The notes under the pieces: model-generated
Seen by the model: the letters and a program-made list of their open reading frames with translations, nothing else
The model's database searches: none
What the model was told of the DNA's origin: nothing
Source of the DNA: Enterobacter sp. RIT418
GTDB taxonomy: Bacteria; Pseudomonadota; Gammaproteobacteria; Enterobacterales; Enterobacteriaceae
Length of the DNA: 64,000 bases
NCBI RefSeq assembly: GCF_003057745.1
Contig: NZ_QBJD02000019.1
Location: 1 to 64,000 of the forward strand
Reading direction: 5' to 3'
Shown: in pieces, positions 22,158 to 32,758 of the stretch
Position numbering within the stretch: position 1 is the stretch's first letter
Layout: each line of letters opens with the position of its first letter
Made by a program: the position numbers and the translations under genes

Positions 22158-23110
22158 TGATCGAGATAAAACACCTGAAAACGCTACAAGCGTTGCGGAA
22201 CAGCGGATCGCTCGCGGCGGCGGCGGCCACGCTGCACCAGACCCAGTCCGCCCTTTCCCACCAGTTCAGCGATCTGGAACAACGCCTTGGCTTTCGTCTA
22301 TTTGTGCGTAAGAGCCAGCCGCTGCGCTTTACGCCGCAGGGCGAGATTCTTCTACAGCTGGCGAATCAGGTGCTGCCGCAGATTGCCAGCGCGCTGCAGT
22401 CGTGCAATGAGCCGCAGCAGACCAGGCTGCGTATCGCCATTGAGTGCCATAGCTGCATTCAGTGGCTGACGCCCGCGCTTGAGAACTTCCGCCAGAAGTG
22501 GCCGCAGGTGGAGATGGACTTTAAATCCGGCGTGACCTTTGACCCGCAGCCCTCGCTCCAGCAGGGCGAGCTGGACCTGGTGATGACGTCAGACATTCTG
22601 CCGCGCAGCGGCCTGCACTATTCGCCGATGTTTGATTTTGAAGTGCGCCTGGTGCTGGCGCCGGATCATCCGCTGGCGGCCAAAACGCGCATTACGCCAG
22701 AAGACCTGGCGACAGAATTGCTGCTGATTTATCCGGTACAGCGCAGCCGCCTGGATATCTGGCGCCACTTCCTGCAGCCGGCAGGCGTGAGCCCGCAGCT
22801 GAAAAGCGTGGATAACACCCTGCTGCTGATTCAGATGGTTGCTGCCAGAATGGGCATTGCGGCGCTGCCGCACTGGGTGGTAGAAAGCTTTGAGCGCCAG
22901 GGTCTGGTGGTCACCAAAACCCTGGGTGAAGGCCTGTGGAGCCGGCTGTACGCCGCCGTGCGCGACGGCGAGCAGCGCCAGGCCATTACGGAAGCGTTTA
23001 TTCGCTCAGCGCGGAATCACGCCTGCGACCATCTTCCGTTTGTGCGGAGCGCGGAGCGACCCAGCGTCGATGCACCCACAGCGAAGCCAGAATCACCGCT
23101 CCCCCAATAA
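22157..23110 (+). CDS. metR: HTH-type transcriptional regulator MetR
   Basis: MetR is a LysR-type regulator that activates metE and other methionine genes, with homocysteine as co-effector. The winged helix-turn-helix is at about residues 1-60 ([20 protein letters not shown], then [12 protein letters not shown]), followed by a LysR substrate-binding domain. It is 317 aa, the E. coli length. The last 113 bp overlap the end of yigM on the opposite strand; the C-terminal residues are conserved from E. coli, so the overlap is real. Confidence 0.97.
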   Translation: MIEIKHLKTLQALRNSGSLAAAAATLHQTQSALSHQFSDLEQRLGFRLFVRKSQPLRFTPQGEILLQLANQVLPQIASALQSCNEPQQTRLRIAIECHSCIQWLTPALENFRQKWPQVEMDFKSGVTFDPQPSLQQGELDLVMTSDILPRSGLHYSPMFDFEVRLVLAPDHPLAAKTRITPEDLATELLLIYPVQRSRLDIWRHFLQPAGVSPQLKSVDNTLLLIQMVAARMGIAALPHWVVESFERQGLVVTKTLGEGLWSRLYAAVRDGEQRQAITEAFIRSARNHACDHLPFVRSAERPSVDAPTAKPESPLPQ

Positions 23111-23897
23111 GGAAGCTCGGCCAGTGCGGCTGCTCCTGCCAGATGGCGAGGTTCACCAGCAGCCCCGCGGGCACATGTACGTTATTCATGATCCCCAGCG
23201 TACCGGCGTCGACCTGCGTCGCGCCGTAGTTCCACATGAAGTAACCCAGCCCTGAGGCCACCACGCCCAGCCAGACCAGAACGCCCCACTGTAGCGACGT
23301 GGTCGGTAGCTTCTGCGGGTTGCCGAGCATAAACCACGCCGCTACCGCAACGATCGCCGCGCCCATATAGAACCAGGCGAAGGCGTTGTGCTGAGGCATC
23401 GGGCGGGTTTCCATCAGGCGCTTATAGCCCACCATGCCGATGGCAAAGCTGATATTGGCAAGCTGGACGAACATCAGCCCGGTCCAGAAGTGATCGCTTA
23501 CCTTGTCATAGCGAATAATCGCCGCGCCGATCACCGCCAGCGCGGCGCTCAGCAAATATCCCCAGCGCAGACGACGCCTGCTGAGCAGGTCGTATATCAG
23601 CGTGATATAGAGCGGCGTGAGCACGGTGAAAAGCAGAAACTCCGAGACGGACAGATAGACATAGGCCCGGAAGCTAAACAGATACATGATGCCGAGCTGC
23701 ATCGCGCCCACCAGCATGTACAGCAGAATGGTTTTCAGCGACTGCCCGCGCGTACGCAGAAACGGCAGGAACACCAGCGCGGCCAGCCCCACGCGCATCA
23801 GCACCGAAAAGTAGCTGTCGACCGAACCCGCAAGGTATTCGCCAATCAGGCTAAAGGAGAAGGCCCACAGGATGGTGGTGATAATGAGTAGCGCCAC
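22998..23897 (-). CDS. yigM: EamA-family transporter YigM (biotin transporter)
   Basis: YigM is a ten-helix DMT/EamA transporter; the E. coli protein was shown to take up biotin and is also called BioP. The ten hydrophobic segments run over the first 280 residues and the tail is hydrophilic and Arg-rich. The start is GTG 23897, giving 299 aa as in E. coli, with only a weak ribosome site. The gene lies 82 bp after yigL on the same strand and its 3' end overlaps metR by 113 bp convergently. Confidence 0.9.
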   Translation of the reverse strand: MALLIITTILWAFSFSLIGEYLAGSVDSYFSVLMRVGLAALVFLPFLRTRGQSLKTILLYMLVGAMQLGIMYLFSFRAYVYLSVSEFLLFTVLTPLYITLIYDLLSRRRLRWGYLLSAALAVIGAAIIRYDKVSDHFWTGLMFVQLANISFAIGMVGYKRLMETRPMPQHNAFAWFYMGAAIVAVAAWFMLGNPQKLPTTSLQWGVLVWLGVVASGLGYFMWNYGATQVDAGTLGIMNNVHVPAGLLVNLAIWQEQPHWPSFLIGGAVILASLWVHRRWVAPRSAQTEDGRRRDSALSE

Positions 23898-23979
23898 AAT
23901 GCTCGTCTCGCAAAAAGAAGGAGGAGCATTGTAGCGAACTCTTTAGTTGACAACTGAACGATAAATAACCGCTTGAGGA

Positions 23980-24780
23980 TTATTCAAGGAACAGCTTGCG
24001 CAGATACTTCGGAACAGCGTTGTCGCCGTTGGTGCCGATCACTTCCAGCTCCGGGTGCAGGTCTTTCAAACGCTGGTGCGCGTTTTCCATGATGCAGCCT
24101 TTGCCCGCCATGGAGAGCATTTCGGCGTCGTTCATGCCGTCGCCGAAGGCGATGCAGTCCTTCAGCTCAAAGCCCAGACGCTTCGCGACGGCTTCCAGGG
24201 CGTGACCTTTCGACACGCCGCCCGCCATCACTTCCAGGCAGGTCAGCGTCGAGAAGCTCACGTTCACGCGATCGCCCCAGCGCGCGTTGATCGCCTGCTC
24301 CAACGGAAGAAGTTCCTCGTGGCTTTCACAGGTAAAGAACACTTTGCTGATCCCTTCCGGCTCCAGCAGGCCCGGCTCGTAGAGAGAATACTGAAAGACC
24401 GCCTCTTTGAAGAAGCGCATCTCATCCGGGCGGTGGCGGTTCATAAACCACTCGTCGTCGCGGTAAACGTTGGTGACGATCGCCGGGTTGTTATGCACCA
24501 CGCCGAAGAGATCGGCGGCGATGTCGCGGTCGAGGTTATGGGTGAAAATCAGGTTACCGTCGGTATCGTGCACGCGTGCCCCGTTGGAGGTGATCATGTA
24601 CGATTTGATCTCCAGATTATCGCGGATCTGCCCCACGTCTACGTGATGACGACCGGTGGCAAACACAAAATTCACGCCACGGGCAGTCAGGAGCTTTAGG
24701 GTCTCTTTCGCGTAAGGCGAGAGGGTGTGGTCGGGCGAAAGCAGCGTGCCATCTAAGTCAGATGCAACAACCTGGTACAT
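23980..24780 (-). CDS. yigL: HAD-superfamily sugar phosphatase YigL
   Basis: YigL is a Cof-type HAD phosphatase acting on sugar phosphates and pyridoxal phosphate. HAD motif I is VASDLDGTLLS at residues 5-15, motif II TSNGARV near 64, the Lys motif near VSKGHAL at 195, and motif IV AFGDGMNDAEM near 216. It is 266 aa, full length. It lies 30 bp after pldB; in E. coli and Salmonella SgrS pairs within the pldB-yigL mRNA and stabilises yigL to relieve glucose-phosphate stress. The same gene order makes this control likely here. Confidence 0.94.
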   Translation of the reverse strand: MYQVVASDLDGTLLSPDHTLSPYAKETLKLLTARGVNFVFATGRHHVDVGQIRDNLEIKSYMITSNGARVHDTDGNLIFTHNLDRDIAADLFGVVHNNPAIVTNVYRDDEWFMNRHRPDEMRFFKEAVFQYSLYEPGLLEPEGISKVFFTCESHEELLPLEQAINARWGDRVNVSFSTLTCLEVMAGGVSKGHALEAVAKRLGFELKDCIAFGDGMNDAEMLSMAGKGCIMENAHQRLKDLHPELEVIGTNGDNAVPKYLRKLFLE

Positions 24781-24810
24781 AGGGATCTCAACCTCTGGTA
24801 AAAAAAATAA

Positions 24811-25803
24811 TCAGTTATGCCTGTCGAAAAACTCGACGATGGCGTTCAGCGCGACTGAGCGCATAGCGTCCTTTTCGAAAAGGATCTCATGGTACGCGCC
24901 GTGGATGACCAGCGGTTTCTCCCCCTCACAGGGATGACCAGCGGCGGCGCGCAGTTCACAAAAACGGTCGTGCATGCGGTTATCCACCACACGCTCGTCT
25001 TCTGCCTGAATCAGAAGCGTCGGCGTGGCATCGTTTGCCACGCCGGCCAATACCTGCTCACCGGCTAAAACACCTTCACGCACCCAGTGCCAGGTAGGGC
25101 CGCCCACGCGCAGGCGCGGCTCATCGGCGTAAAAGCGCAGGTTGCGGCGATAGCGCTGTCGGCTGTGGGTGAGCACGTTGAGCGCAAACGGCAGCGCGCG
25201 CCAGCGGCCCGTGCCGATGGCATATCCTTCCCGGATGCGCTGATGGCCCTCAGCCCAGTCGAGAAGTGGACGTACCATCCAGTCTGGAAAACGGATCACG
25301 ATGCCGTACATCGGTGCGGTCAGCGCGATGGCATCGCACTGATGCGCATGACGCTGCAGGAAAAGCGTGGCGATAGCGCCGCCCATCGAGTGCGCCAGGA
25401 TGTAGCGCTTGCGCCACGGCCCCGGCTGAACCTCCTGCTGCCAGAAGGCGGCGAGATCGTCGACGTAATCGCTGAAATGATCCACGTGACCGCGGTGCGT
25501 ATCCGACAGCATGCGCCCGGAAAGGCCTTGTCCGCGATGATCGATAATCAGGACATCAAAGCCCATGTGAACCAGGTCATACGCCAGCTCGGCGTATTTG
25601 ACGTAGCTTTCGATACGGCCAGGGCAGACCACGATGACGCGGTCGTTTTGCTCGTTACGAAAACGAACAAAGCGCACCGGAACGTTATCGACGCCCGTAA
25701 ACTCATCTTCCTCGCGCTGACGCCAGAAATCGGTCAGCGGCCCCATAGAGAAAGCAGCAAATGCGTTTTCTCGTGTTTCCCAGTCCTTTTTCTGCTGCAA
25801 CAT
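24811..25803 (-). CDS. pldB: Lysophospholipase L2
   Basis: PldB hydrolyses 2-acyl-glycerophospholipids at the inner membrane. It is an alpha/beta hydrolase: oxyanion/early motif VCPGRIESYVKY near residue 70, IIDHRGQGLSGR near 95 and the nucleophile elbow LAHSMGGAI near 139; the His is likely in GAYHEILFEKD near 311. I chose ATG 25803, giving 330 aa starting MLQQKKDWETRENAF as in E. coli (340 aa); the C-terminus is about 10 residues shorter. It heads pldB-yigL. Confidence 0.93.
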   Translation of the reverse strand: MLQQKKDWETRENAFAAFSMGPLTDFWRQREEDEFTGVDNVPVRFVRFRNEQNDRVIVVCPGRIESYVKYAELAYDLVHMGFDVLIIDHRGQGLSGRMLSDTHRGHVDHFSDYVDDLAAFWQQEVQPGPWRKRYILAHSMGGAIATLFLQRHAHQCDAIALTAPMYGIVIRFPDWMVRPLLDWAEGHQRIREGYAIGTGRWRALPFALNVLTHSRQRYRRNLRFYADEPRLRVGGPTWHWVREGVLAGEQVLAGVANDATPTLLIQAEDERVVDNRMHDRFCELRAAAGHPCEGEKPLVIHGAYHEILFEKDAMRSVALNAIVEFFDRHN

Positions 25804-25912
25804 TGGGTTTCCACCCCTGTAAGCCAAGGAATATCGTTTTTTCTTAACCGGTCACAAAATGACTCAACAATAGCGTATTGTGGCATAAAAACAGACGATT
25901 CGGGAGCTTCAA

Positions 25913-26533
25913 ATGACCTTCGAGTGGTGGTTCGCGTACCTGCTGACATCCATTATCCTCAGCCTTTCCCCCGGCTCTGGCGCCATCAACACCATGACCA
26001 CCTCGATTAACCACGGGTATCGCGGGGCGGCGGCGTCGATTGCCGGTTTACAAACCGGGCTGGGCATCCACATCGTCCTGGTGGGGATTGGCCTCGGCAC
26101 GCTGTTCTCACGCTCGGTGCTGGCGTTTGAGGTGCTGAAATGGGCCGGTGCGGCGTATCTGATTTGGCTCGGCATTCAGCAGTGGCGCGCGGCGGGCTCG
26201 ATTGATCTCAATACCCTCGCCCACACGCAAACCCGCGGCCGCCTGTTTAAGCGCGCGGTGTTTGTGAACCTGACTAACCCGAAAAGCATTGTCTTTCTCG
26301 CCGCGCTGTTCCCACAGTTCATCGTTCCGCATCAGCCGCAGGTGATGCAGTACGTGGTCCTCGGCGCAACCACCATTATCGTCGATATTATTGTGATGAT
26401 TGGCTACGCGACGCTGGCGCAGCGGATTGCGGCATGGATTAAAGGGCCTAAGCAGATGAAGGCCCTCAATAAGGTATTTGGTTCGCTGTTTATGCTGGTG
26501 GGCGCGCTGCTTGCGTCAGCGCGTCACGCTTAG
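25913..26533 (+). CDS. rhtB: Homoserine/homoserine lactone efflux protein
   Basis: RhtB exports homoserine, homoserine lactone and related amino acids. It is a LysE/RhtB-family protein with about six transmembrane segments; the family N-terminal signature is [21 protein letters not shown] near residues 19-39 and [18 protein letters not shown] near 119. It is 206 aa. It is convergent with rhtC, whose stop overlaps by 4 bases, and divergent from pldB. Confidence 0.94.
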   Translation: MTFEWWFAYLLTSIILSLSPGSGAINTMTTSINHGYRGAAASIAGLQTGLGIHIVLVGIGLGTLFSRSVLAFEVLKWAGAAYLIWLGIQQWRAAGSIDLNTLAHTQTRGRLFKRAVFVNLTNPKSIVFLAALFPQFIVPHQPQVMQYVVLGATTIIVDIIVMIGYATLAQRIAAWIKGPKQMKALNKVFGSLFMLVGALLASARHA

Positions 26534-27150
26534 CGAGAAATGATGAGGTGGATGCCGAAGCCCGCGAACAGCGCGCCGGCGAAGCCGTCGATCCACTTCG
26601 CAATGCGCTGGTAGCCGCGGCGCATCGCCGGTAAGGCAAACAGGCTGGCGACGACGGTGAACCAGGCAAAGGTTTCAACGACGATCAGCAGGAAGATGCC
26701 CCAGCGCGCGCCCGCGCCGACGCTATCGCCGACGAACAGAGAGAACACGGACCCGAAGTAAATAATCGCTTTCGGGTTCGCCAGGTTGGTCAACAGCCCT
26801 TTCACAAAGCTGCGGCCGCCCGTTGCCAGCTCCACCTGTGGCTCTTCCGCTTTTTTCTCTTCTTTCTTCAGCGCCCCGCGCAGCATCTGATAGCCCATCC
26901 AGCACAGATACAGGCCGCCGCCGACCATAATGATGTTATGCAGCCAGGCCATCTTCGCCAGAATCAGGTTCAGGCCAAGCAGCGCAACCGCCGCCCAGAC
27001 CATTACGCCCATGGTAATGCCCAGCACGCCCATCATCGCCTCTTTACGAGAACGGCTGACGGCAGTTTGCGATACGAAGAAAAAGTCAGGGCCGGGGCTC
27101 ATCAGCGCAACGATGTGCACTAACGCCACGGTAAGAAATAGCATCAACAT
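26530..27150 (-). CDS. rhtC: Threonine efflux protein
   Basis: RhtC exports threonine. It belongs to the LysE/RhtB family and shares the signature with rhtB ([15 protein letters not shown] near residue 18, [16 protein letters not shown] near 125). At 206 aa it matches E. coli. It is the third gene of the same-strand group pldA-recQ-rhtC, 61 bp after recQ. The facing rhtB is a paralogue, so the convergent pair could arise from an old inverted duplication; the order is the same in E. coli. Confidence 0.94.
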   Translation of the reverse strand: MLMLFLTVALVHIVALMSPGPDFFFVSQTAVSRSRKEAMMGVLGITMGVMVWAAVALLGLNLILAKMAWLHNIIMVGGGLYLCWMGYQMLRGALKKEEKKAEEPQVELATGGRSFVKGLLTNLANPKAIIYFGSVFSLFVGDSVGAGARWGIFLLIVVETFAWFTVVASLFALPAMRRGYQRIAKWIDGFAGALFAGFGIHLIISR

Positions 27151-27211
27151 AATTAACTCGCGGGGGAATAATTCAGTGAGTCACCATCCTGGCACTTTTT
27201 TGCCCGGCTGA

Positions 27212-29041
27212 CTACTCCTCATCATCACCATCGGCGTGAGAGCGAATAAGCGCCATAAACTCCTTGCCGAAACGCTCGAGCTTGCGCGTGCCGACGCCGT
27301 TGACGCTGAGCATTTCGCTTGCGCTAAGCGGCATCTGCTCGGCCATCTCGATAAGCGTCGCGTCGTTGAACACCACGTACGGCGGAATGTTCTCTTCGTC
27401 GGCAATGGCCTTACGCAGCTTGCGCAGCTTGGCAAACAGCTTGCGATCGTAGTTGCCGCCGTAAGATTTTTGCATCACGCGCGGCTTGAGCGCGACCACG
27501 CGCGGAACGGCAAGCTTCAGTTCAACCTCACCGCGCAGCACCGGCCGCGCCGCTTCCGTCAGCTGAAGCGCAGAGTGTTGAGCAATGTTTTGCGTGGCAA
27601 AGCCAAGGTGGATCAGCTGGCGAATAATGCTGACCCAGTGCTCGTGGCTCTGCTCTTTACCTATGCCGTAGACGGGCAGCTTGTCGTGGCCCATATCGCG
27701 GATGCGCTGGTTATTGGCGCCGCGCAGCACTTCCACCACGTAGCCCATCCCGAAGCGTTGATTCACGCGACCAATGGTCGAGAGCGCTTTTCGCGCGTCC
27801 ATCAGGCCATCGTACTGCTTTGGTGGGTCGAGGCAGATATCGCAGTTGCCGCACGGCTCCTGTCGTCCTTCGCCAAAGTAGTTGAGCAGCACCAGGCGGC
27901 GGCAGGTTTGCGCTTCGGCAAACGCGCCCATCGCGTTAAGCTTGTGGCGCTCGATATCCTGCAGCTGGCCCTGGGGCTTCTCTTCCAGACAGCGGCGCAG
28001 CCACGCCATATCGGCCGGATCGTAAAACAGCATCGCTTCCGCAGGCAGCCCGTCGCGCCCGGCGCGGCCCGTTTCCTGATAGTAGGATTCGATGTTGCGC
28101 GGAATGTCGAAATGCACCACAAAGCGCACGTTGGGCTTGTTGATCCCCATGCCGAACGCCACCGTGGCGACCACGATTTGCAGATCGTCGCGCTGGAATT
28201 TTTCCTGCACGTCGGCGCGGATGTGGTTTTCTAACCCGGCATGATAGGCCGCGGCGCTAAAGCCGCGGTTTTGCAGGCGCGCGGCGGTGTCTTCTACCTT
28301 CGCGCGGCTGTTGCAGTAGATGATGCCGGATTTGCCGCGCTGCTCCTGCACGTAGCGCAGAAGCTGATCCAGCGGCTTGAATTTTTCCATCAGCATGTAG
28401 CGGATGTTCGGGCGGTCAAAGCTGCTGACCTGGATAAACGGATCGTTCAGGCCCAGAAGCCGGACGATATCCTGACGCGTGGTGTCATCCGCCGTGGCGG
28501 TGAGCGCCATAAACGGCAGCTCGGGGAAGCGCTGGCGCAGCTGGCCTAGCGCGGCGTATTCCGGGCGGAAGTCGTGCCCCCACTGGGAAATACAGTGCGC
28601 TTCGTCCACCGCCAGCAGCACCGGATTCCAGTGCGACAGATGGTCGAGGAAGTTATCCAGCATCAGCCGTTCAGGCGCGATATACAGCAGGCGGACCTGC
28701 CCGGTGCGGCAGCCGGCCATCACCTCTTGCTGCTGCTCGCGGGTCTGGGTGGAGTTCAGGCAGGCCGCCGCTACGCCGTTGGCGAGCAGCTGATCGACCT
28801 GGTCCTTCATCAGGGAAATGAGGGGGGATACCACCACCGTCAGGCCGTTAAGCACCAGCGCGGGAACCTGATAGCACAGCGATTTCCCGCCGCCCGTCGG
28901 CATCACCACCAGACAATCACGGCCTTCCAGCACGGTTTCAATGATGGTTTCCTGGCCGGGGCGGAACTGCTGATAGCCAAAGGTTTCTTGCAAAACCTGT
29001 TTAGCCAGCGATTCCTGATTCAATACTTCCGCCTGCGCCAC
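27212..29041 (-). CDS. recQ: ATP-dependent DNA helicase RecQ
   Basis: RecQ is a 3'-5' superfamily 2 helicase of the RecF recombination pathway. Order of parts: helicase core with Walker [11 protein letters not shown] near residue 48, [14 protein letters not shown] near 146, [10 protein letters not shown] near 177 and [11 protein letters not shown] near 324; the RQC zinc region with Cys in [12 protein letters not shown] and CGNCDIC near 380-405; and an HRDC domain at the end (about 530-605). I chose GTG 29041, behind GGGG, giving 609 aa as in E. coli. A longer TTG-initiated frame lacks family match. Confidence 0.95.
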   Translation of the reverse strand: MAQAEVLNQESLAKQVLQETFGYQQFRPGQETIIETVLEGRDCLVVMPTGGGKSLCYQVPALVLNGLTVVVSPLISLMKDQVDQLLANGVAAACLNSTQTREQQQEVMAGCRTGQVRLLYIAPERLMLDNFLDHLSHWNPVLLAVDEAHCISQWGHDFRPEYAALGQLRQRFPELPFMALTATADDTTRQDIVRLLGLNDPFIQVSSFDRPNIRYMLMEKFKPLDQLLRYVQEQRGKSGIIYCNSRAKVEDTAARLQNRGFSAAAYHAGLENHIRADVQEKFQRDDLQIVVATVAFGMGINKPNVRFVVHFDIPRNIESYYQETGRAGRDGLPAEAMLFYDPADMAWLRRCLEEKPQGQLQDIERHKLNAMGAFAEAQTCRRLVLLNYFGEGRQEPCGNCDICLDPPKQYDGLMDARKALSTIGRVNQRFGMGYVVEVLRGANNQRIRDMGHDKLPVYGIGKEQSHEHWVSIIRQLIHLGFATQNIAQHSALQLTEAARPVLRGEVELKLAVPRVVALKPRVMQKSYGGNYDRKLFAKLRKLRKAIADEENIPPYVVFNDATLIEMAEQMPLSASEMLSVNGVGTRKLERFGKEFMALIRSHADGDDEE

Positions 29042-29063
29042 GTTAACCCCATATGCCAGAAAT

Positions 29064-29089
29064 GAAACAGGCGCTATTTTCAGCGCCTG
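29064..29089 (-). terminator. Hairpin between pldA and recQ, weak terminator
   Basis: CAGGCGCT and AGCGCCTG pair perfectly around a 6-base loop. On the minus strand the hairpin is followed by TTTCATTTC, so the T tract is short. It could end part of the pldA transcripts before recQ, or act as a processing point. Confidence 0.55.
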
Positions 29090-29131
29090 AGAGAGAAACT
29101 TCAACGTTTAACGCAAAAACATTCGACCAGC

Positions 29132-30001
29132 TTAGAGAATATCGTTCAGCATCACGCCGACACCGACACGGGTCTGGTTGAAGTTATAGTCGATCAGCGA
29201 CTCGCCGTAACCGCTGTACACCTGCGTATACAGGCGCACGTGCTTCGTCACCGGGTAGCTCAGGCCCACTTCCGCACCACCGTAGCCGGTATTCCAGTTG
29301 TACTGACCTTTCGCACTCAGCACGGCGTCACCCAGCTGGTAGCCGACTTTGAGCTGGTAGTAACCCATATATTTGGTGATATCCGGATTATCGTCGGTGC
29401 TACCCACCACGTACCACGGCTTCACTTCCACCATGTAATTGCCGTTCTGCGCCATCAGGCGGGTATAGGCGCGGTTCCAGCTGCGCGAAGTGGGATCGGA
29501 GCGCCCGTTAGAGTCATGGTTAAAACCAACCTCGACGTCGCGCAGCGTCCAGCCGGCAAACTCGTAGTCCGTCGCGAAGCCCAGGAACAGCTGCGGCTCG
29601 TAGTTGGTCTCACGGAACGGTGAAGATTCACCGCTGTTCGAGAGCTGCCACCAGGATTTTTGCGTATACGATGCGCCGAGCACCGAGTTCGGCCCCAGGA
29701 TCCCGCGCCAGAACGGAAACGCCAGGCTGAGCTGGTATTTCACCTCGTCCTTACGCGCATTCTCAGCCCAGTCATAGGAGCGAATCGCTTCTTTATTGAG
29801 ATCGCTGGTCCAGGTGTAGAGCAAATAGTTGGTGTCGTACGGATAAAGCGTGAACGGATTGTCATGCTCCTGAAGCAGGTTCGCAATGATGCTGCCGCGC
29901 ACGGCAGGCGTATCATGTACCTCGTTAACCGTTGCTTCCTGCGCATATGCTGTGAGGGGCAGCGAAACCGCCGCCAGTAACCAACCCAGATACGTCCGCA
30001 T
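29132..30001 (-). CDS. pldA: Outer membrane phospholipase A
   Basis: PldA (OMPLA) is a 12-stranded outer-membrane barrel that hydrolyses phospholipids that have flipped to the outer leaflet; it is active as a calcium-bound dimer. A signal peptide covers residues 1-20 and would be cut after AYA. The His-Ser-Asn catalytic region is FNHDSNGRSDPTSRSWNRAY near residues 160-180 of the precursor. The C-terminus MLNDIL ends in a hydrophobic residue near the barrel end. It is 289 aa, the E. coli length, with GGAGAA before the ATG. Confidence 0.96.
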   Translation of the reverse strand: MRTYLGWLLAAVSLPLTAYAQEATVNEVHDTPAVRGSIIANLLQEHDNPFTLYPYDTNYLLYTWTSDLNKEAIRSYDWAENARKDEVKYQLSLAFPFWRGILGPNSVLGASYTQKSWWQLSNSGESSPFRETNYEPQLFLGFATDYEFAGWTLRDVEVGFNHDSNGRSDPTSRSWNRAYTRLMAQNGNYMVEVKPWYVVGSTDDNPDITKYMGYYQLKVGYQLGDAVLSAKGQYNWNTGYGGAEVGLSYPVTKHVRLYTQVYSGYGESLIDYNFNQTRVGVGVMLNDIL

Positions 30002-30159
30002 CGGTGGTGTTCTCCTGAGATTGTGACGTCTAATGAATAGTTTTGTAGACGCATTCTACATTTTTCCGCGCGAACTTCCCCTCCTGGTTTCTGAAAGTGG
30101 AATTTCTCCGTAGCGAAGCATAAAATCAACATTTTATTAACAACAAGGATGCTTTACCG

Positions 30160-30627
30160 ATGTCAGCCATGCTTACCGCTGAAGAAGCGTTGAAACTCGT
30201 GGGCGAAATTTTTGTTTACCACATGCCGTTTAACCGCGCGCTGGGGCTGGAGCTGGAGCGTTACGAGAAGGACTTTGCGAAGCTTAACTTTAACAACCAG
30301 CCGATGATGGTAGGTAACTGGGCGCAAAGCATTCTGCACGGCGGCGTGATTGCCTCGGCGCTGGACGTTGCGGCCGGGCTGGTCTGCGTGGGCAGCACGC
30401 TGACGCGCCACGACACTATCAACGAGGACGAGCTGCGCCAGCGCCTGTCGCGGATGGGCACGATCGATTTACGCGTCGACTACCTGCGTCCCGGCCGTGG
30501 AAACCGCTTCACCTGCACCAGCAGCCTGCTGCGCGCGGGTAACAAAGTCGCCGTGGCGCGCGTTGAGCTGCACAACGAAGAGCAAGTTTATATCGCCAGC
30601 GCAACTGCCACTTATATGGTGGGTTAA
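30160..30627 (+). CDS. yigI: Hotdog-fold thioesterase YigI
   Basis: YigI is a PaaI-like hotdog-fold acyl-CoA thioesterase; the E. coli protein was linked to hydrolysis of medium- and long-chain acyl-CoA during beta-oxidation. The characteristic hotdog helix with [15 protein letters not shown] is near residue 60, and the final strand pair reads [26 protein letters not shown] in family form. It is 155 aa, starts behind AAGGA, is divergent from pldA, and is followed by rarD after 51 bp. Confidence 0.9.
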   Translation: MSAMLTAEEALKLVGEIFVYHMPFNRALGLELERYEKDFAKLNFNNQPMMVGNWAQSILHGGVIASALDVAAGLVCVGSTLTRHDTINEDELRQRLSRMGTIDLRVDYLRPGRGNRFTCTSSLLRAGNKVAVARVELHNEEQVYIASATATYMVG

Positions 30628-30678
30628 CGCGGTAAAAGCGGGTAAAATTGCCCCACACTTTTGTAATGGATTTTCCCG

Positions 30679-31575
30679 ATGGATGCTAAACAGACGCGGC
30701 AGGGCGTTTTACTCGCCCTTGCCGCTTATTTTATTTGGGGCATCGCGCCTGCCTATTTCAAGCTGATCCACTACGTCCCCGCCGACGAGATCCTGACTCA
30801 CCGCGTCATCTGGTCATTTTTCTTTATGATTGCGCTGATGAGCATCAGCCGGCAGTGGTCAGGCGTCAAAACGCTGCTGAAGACGCCGAAAAAGATTTTC
30901 CTGCTGGCGCTCTCGGCGGTGCTGATTGGCGGCAACTGGCTGCTGTTTATCTGGGCGGTGAATAATCACCATATGCTCGAAGCGAGCCTCGGCTACTTTA
31001 TCAACCCGCTGGTGAATATCGTGCTGGGGATGATTTTCCTCGGCGAACGCTTCCGGCGCATGCAGTGGCTGGCGGTAATACTCGCCTTCTGTGGCGTACT
31101 GGTGCAGCTGTGGACGTTCGGCTCGCTGCCGATCATCGCCCTGGGGCTGGCGTTCAGCTTCGCGTTCTACGGCCTGGTGCGAAAGAAGATTGCCGTTGAA
31201 GCGCAAACCGGGATGCTGTTCGAAACCCTCTGGCTGCTCCCCGTTGCCGCCATTTACCTGTTTGGCATCGCCGACAGCGCCACCAGCCATATGGGCAGCA
31301 ACCCGTGGTCGCTGAACGTGCTGCTGATGGCCGCGGGCGTGGTGACCACCATTCCCCTGCTGTGCTTCACCGGCGCGGCAACGCGCCTGCGCCTCTCGAC
31401 GCTGGGGTTCTTCCAGTACATTGGCCCAACGCTGATGTTCCTGCTGGCGGTGATGTTCTACGGGGAAGTACCGGGCGCGGATAAGATGGTGACGTTCGCA
31501 TTTATCTGGGTCGCACTGGCGATCTTCGTTGCGGATGCGATTTATACCCAGCGCAGGACGCGCAGAGGGTTGTAG
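30679..31575 (+). CDS. rarD: EamA-family permease RarD
   Basis: RarD is a ten-helix drug/metabolite transporter related to chloramphenicol-sensitive proteins; its substrate is not known. The N-terminal signature GVLLALAAYFIWGIAPAYFK is at residues 7-26 and a conserved HRVIWSFFFM follows near 41. It is 298 aa against 296 in E. coli. It lies 51 bp after yigI and is followed by a strong terminator shared with the convergent corA end. Confidence 0.88.
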   Translation: MDAKQTRQGVLLALAAYFIWGIAPAYFKLIHYVPADEILTHRVIWSFFFMIALMSISRQWSGVKTLLKTPKKIFLLALSAVLIGGNWLLFIWAVNNHHMLEASLGYFINPLVNIVLGMIFLGERFRRMQWLAVILAFCGVLVQLWTFGSLPIIALGLAFSFAFYGLVRKKIAVEAQTGMLFETLWLLPVAAIYLFGIADSATSHMGSNPWSLNVLLMAAGVVTTIPLLCFTGAATRLRLSTLGFFQYIGPTLMFLLAVMFYGEVPGADKMVTFAFIWVALAIFVADAIYTQRRTRRGL

Positions 31576-31620
31576 AATTGTGATATTGCCCTCACCAAAG
31601 GGAGAAGGCGTTCGATCGTA

Positions 31621-31655
31621 GGGCGGGTAAGCGCAGCGCTACCCGCCCGATTTTT
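31621..31655 (+). terminator. Terminator after rarD
   Basis: GGGCGGGTAAGCGC and GCGCTACCCGCCC pair into a strong hairpin, followed by GATTTTT on the plus strand, ending over the corA stop codon. The stem resembles a REP unit. Confidence 0.7.
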
Positions 31656-32604
31656 ACAGCCAGTTCCGGCGCTTAAAGTACAGATACGGCGCCAGCCCGG
31701 CGAGGATCATAAAAATAATCGCGCCAGGGTAGCCAAAGCTCCACTTCAGCTCCGGCATAAACTCGAAGTTCATTCCATAGCTTGAGGCCACCAGCGTCGG
31801 CGGCAGGAACACCACGGATACCACCGAGAAGATCTTGATGATGCGGTTCTGCTCGATGTTAATAAAGCCCATCGCCGCCTGCATCAGGAAGTTCACCTTC
31901 TGGAAGAGGGACTCGTTGTGCGGCAGCAGGGATTCGATATCGCGCAGGATTTCACGCGCCTGCTCCAGCTGGCCGCCAGGCAGGCGGGCTTTACGCACCA
32001 GGAAGTTCAGCGCGCGCTGGGTATCCATCAGGCACAGGCGCACCTTCCAGCCGATATCTTCCTGTTCAGCCAGCGTCGAGAGCGCTTCGTCATACTCATC
32101 GCCCTGATGGCCTTCCATGATCACGCGGCTCAGCTTTTCCAGATCGCTGTAAATGTTTTCGATTTCATCCGCCAGCTGTTCAATTTTGGTTTCAAACAGG
32201 TCGAGCAGCAGTTCGTAGGCGTTGCCTTCCACCATCGCCTGGCTGCGGGCGCGCATGCGGTAAAGACGAAACGCGGGCAGCTCGCGCTCGCGCAGGGTAA
32301 ACAGGCGGCCGTCGCGAATGGTAAACGCCACGGTGGAGTTACCGGCGTGATCGTCAGCATCTTCAAAAAAGAAGAAAGAGTGAATGTGCAGGCCGTCTTC
32401 GTCTTCAAAAAAACGCGCCGATGCCTCAATGTCTTCCAGTTCCGGACGGGTTGCCAGGCTTTGCCCCAGCTCTGATTGTACGCGAAGGCGCTCATCGTCG
32501 TCCGGCTCGACCAGATCCACCCATACGGCGTCACTGAGGGGCTGCGACTCTTCGGCTTCAAGCCGAATCAGTCGATTATTTTCGAGTTGAAATGCGCTCA
32601 ACAT
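31654..32604 (-). CDS. corA: Magnesium/cobalt/nickel transporter CorA
   Basis: CorA is the constitutive pentameric Mg2+ channel of the inner membrane; it also admits Co2+ and Ni2+. A large cytoplasmic domain (about 1-250) is followed by two helices. The signature [13 protein letters not shown], with the GMN selectivity motif, is near residue 277, and the C-terminal KRRNWL is basic. ATG 32604 with GGGAG upstream gives 316 aa as in E. coli. The 356 bp up to uvrD form a leader with a candidate leader peptide and hairpin, described separately. Confidence 0.97.
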   Translation of the reverse strand: MLSAFQLENNRLIRLEAEESQPLSDAVWVDLVEPDDDERLRVQSELGQSLATRPELEDIEASARFFEDEDGLHIHSFFFFEDADDHAGNSTVAFTIRDGRLFTLRERELPAFRLYRMRARSQAMVEGNAYELLLDLFETKIEQLADEIENIYSDLEKLSRVIMEGHQGDEYDEALSTLAEQEDIGWKVRLCLMDTQRALNFLVRKARLPGGQLEQAREILRDIESLLPHNESLFQKVNFLMQAAMGFINIEQNRIIKIFSVVSVVFLPPTLVASSYGMNFEFMPELKWSFGYPGAIIFMILAGLAPYLYFKRRNWL

Positions 32605-32726
32605 GACCGGGACTCCCAATGCAAAAAATATCGGACAGTTCGGTGGGCACACAGAAACAAAATGGGTTTCAGACCATTAAAAGCCTGACTCAGCGCGACG
32701 GGAATAATGCAGGTCGCTGACAACCA

Positions 32727-32758
32727 CTAAGGCCATCAGCAAGAGGAGATAGCCTTAG
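32727..32758 (-). promoter_or_regulatory. corA leader stem-loop overlapping the corL stop
   Basis: On the minus strand CTAAGGCTATC and GATGGCCTTAG form an 11-bp stem with one G-U pair around a 10-base loop. The 5' arm contains the TAA stop codon of the leader ORF, so a ribosome ending there would open the stem. In Salmonella, alternative corA leader structures set by corL translation govern Rho-dependent termination before corA. Confidence 0.7.
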
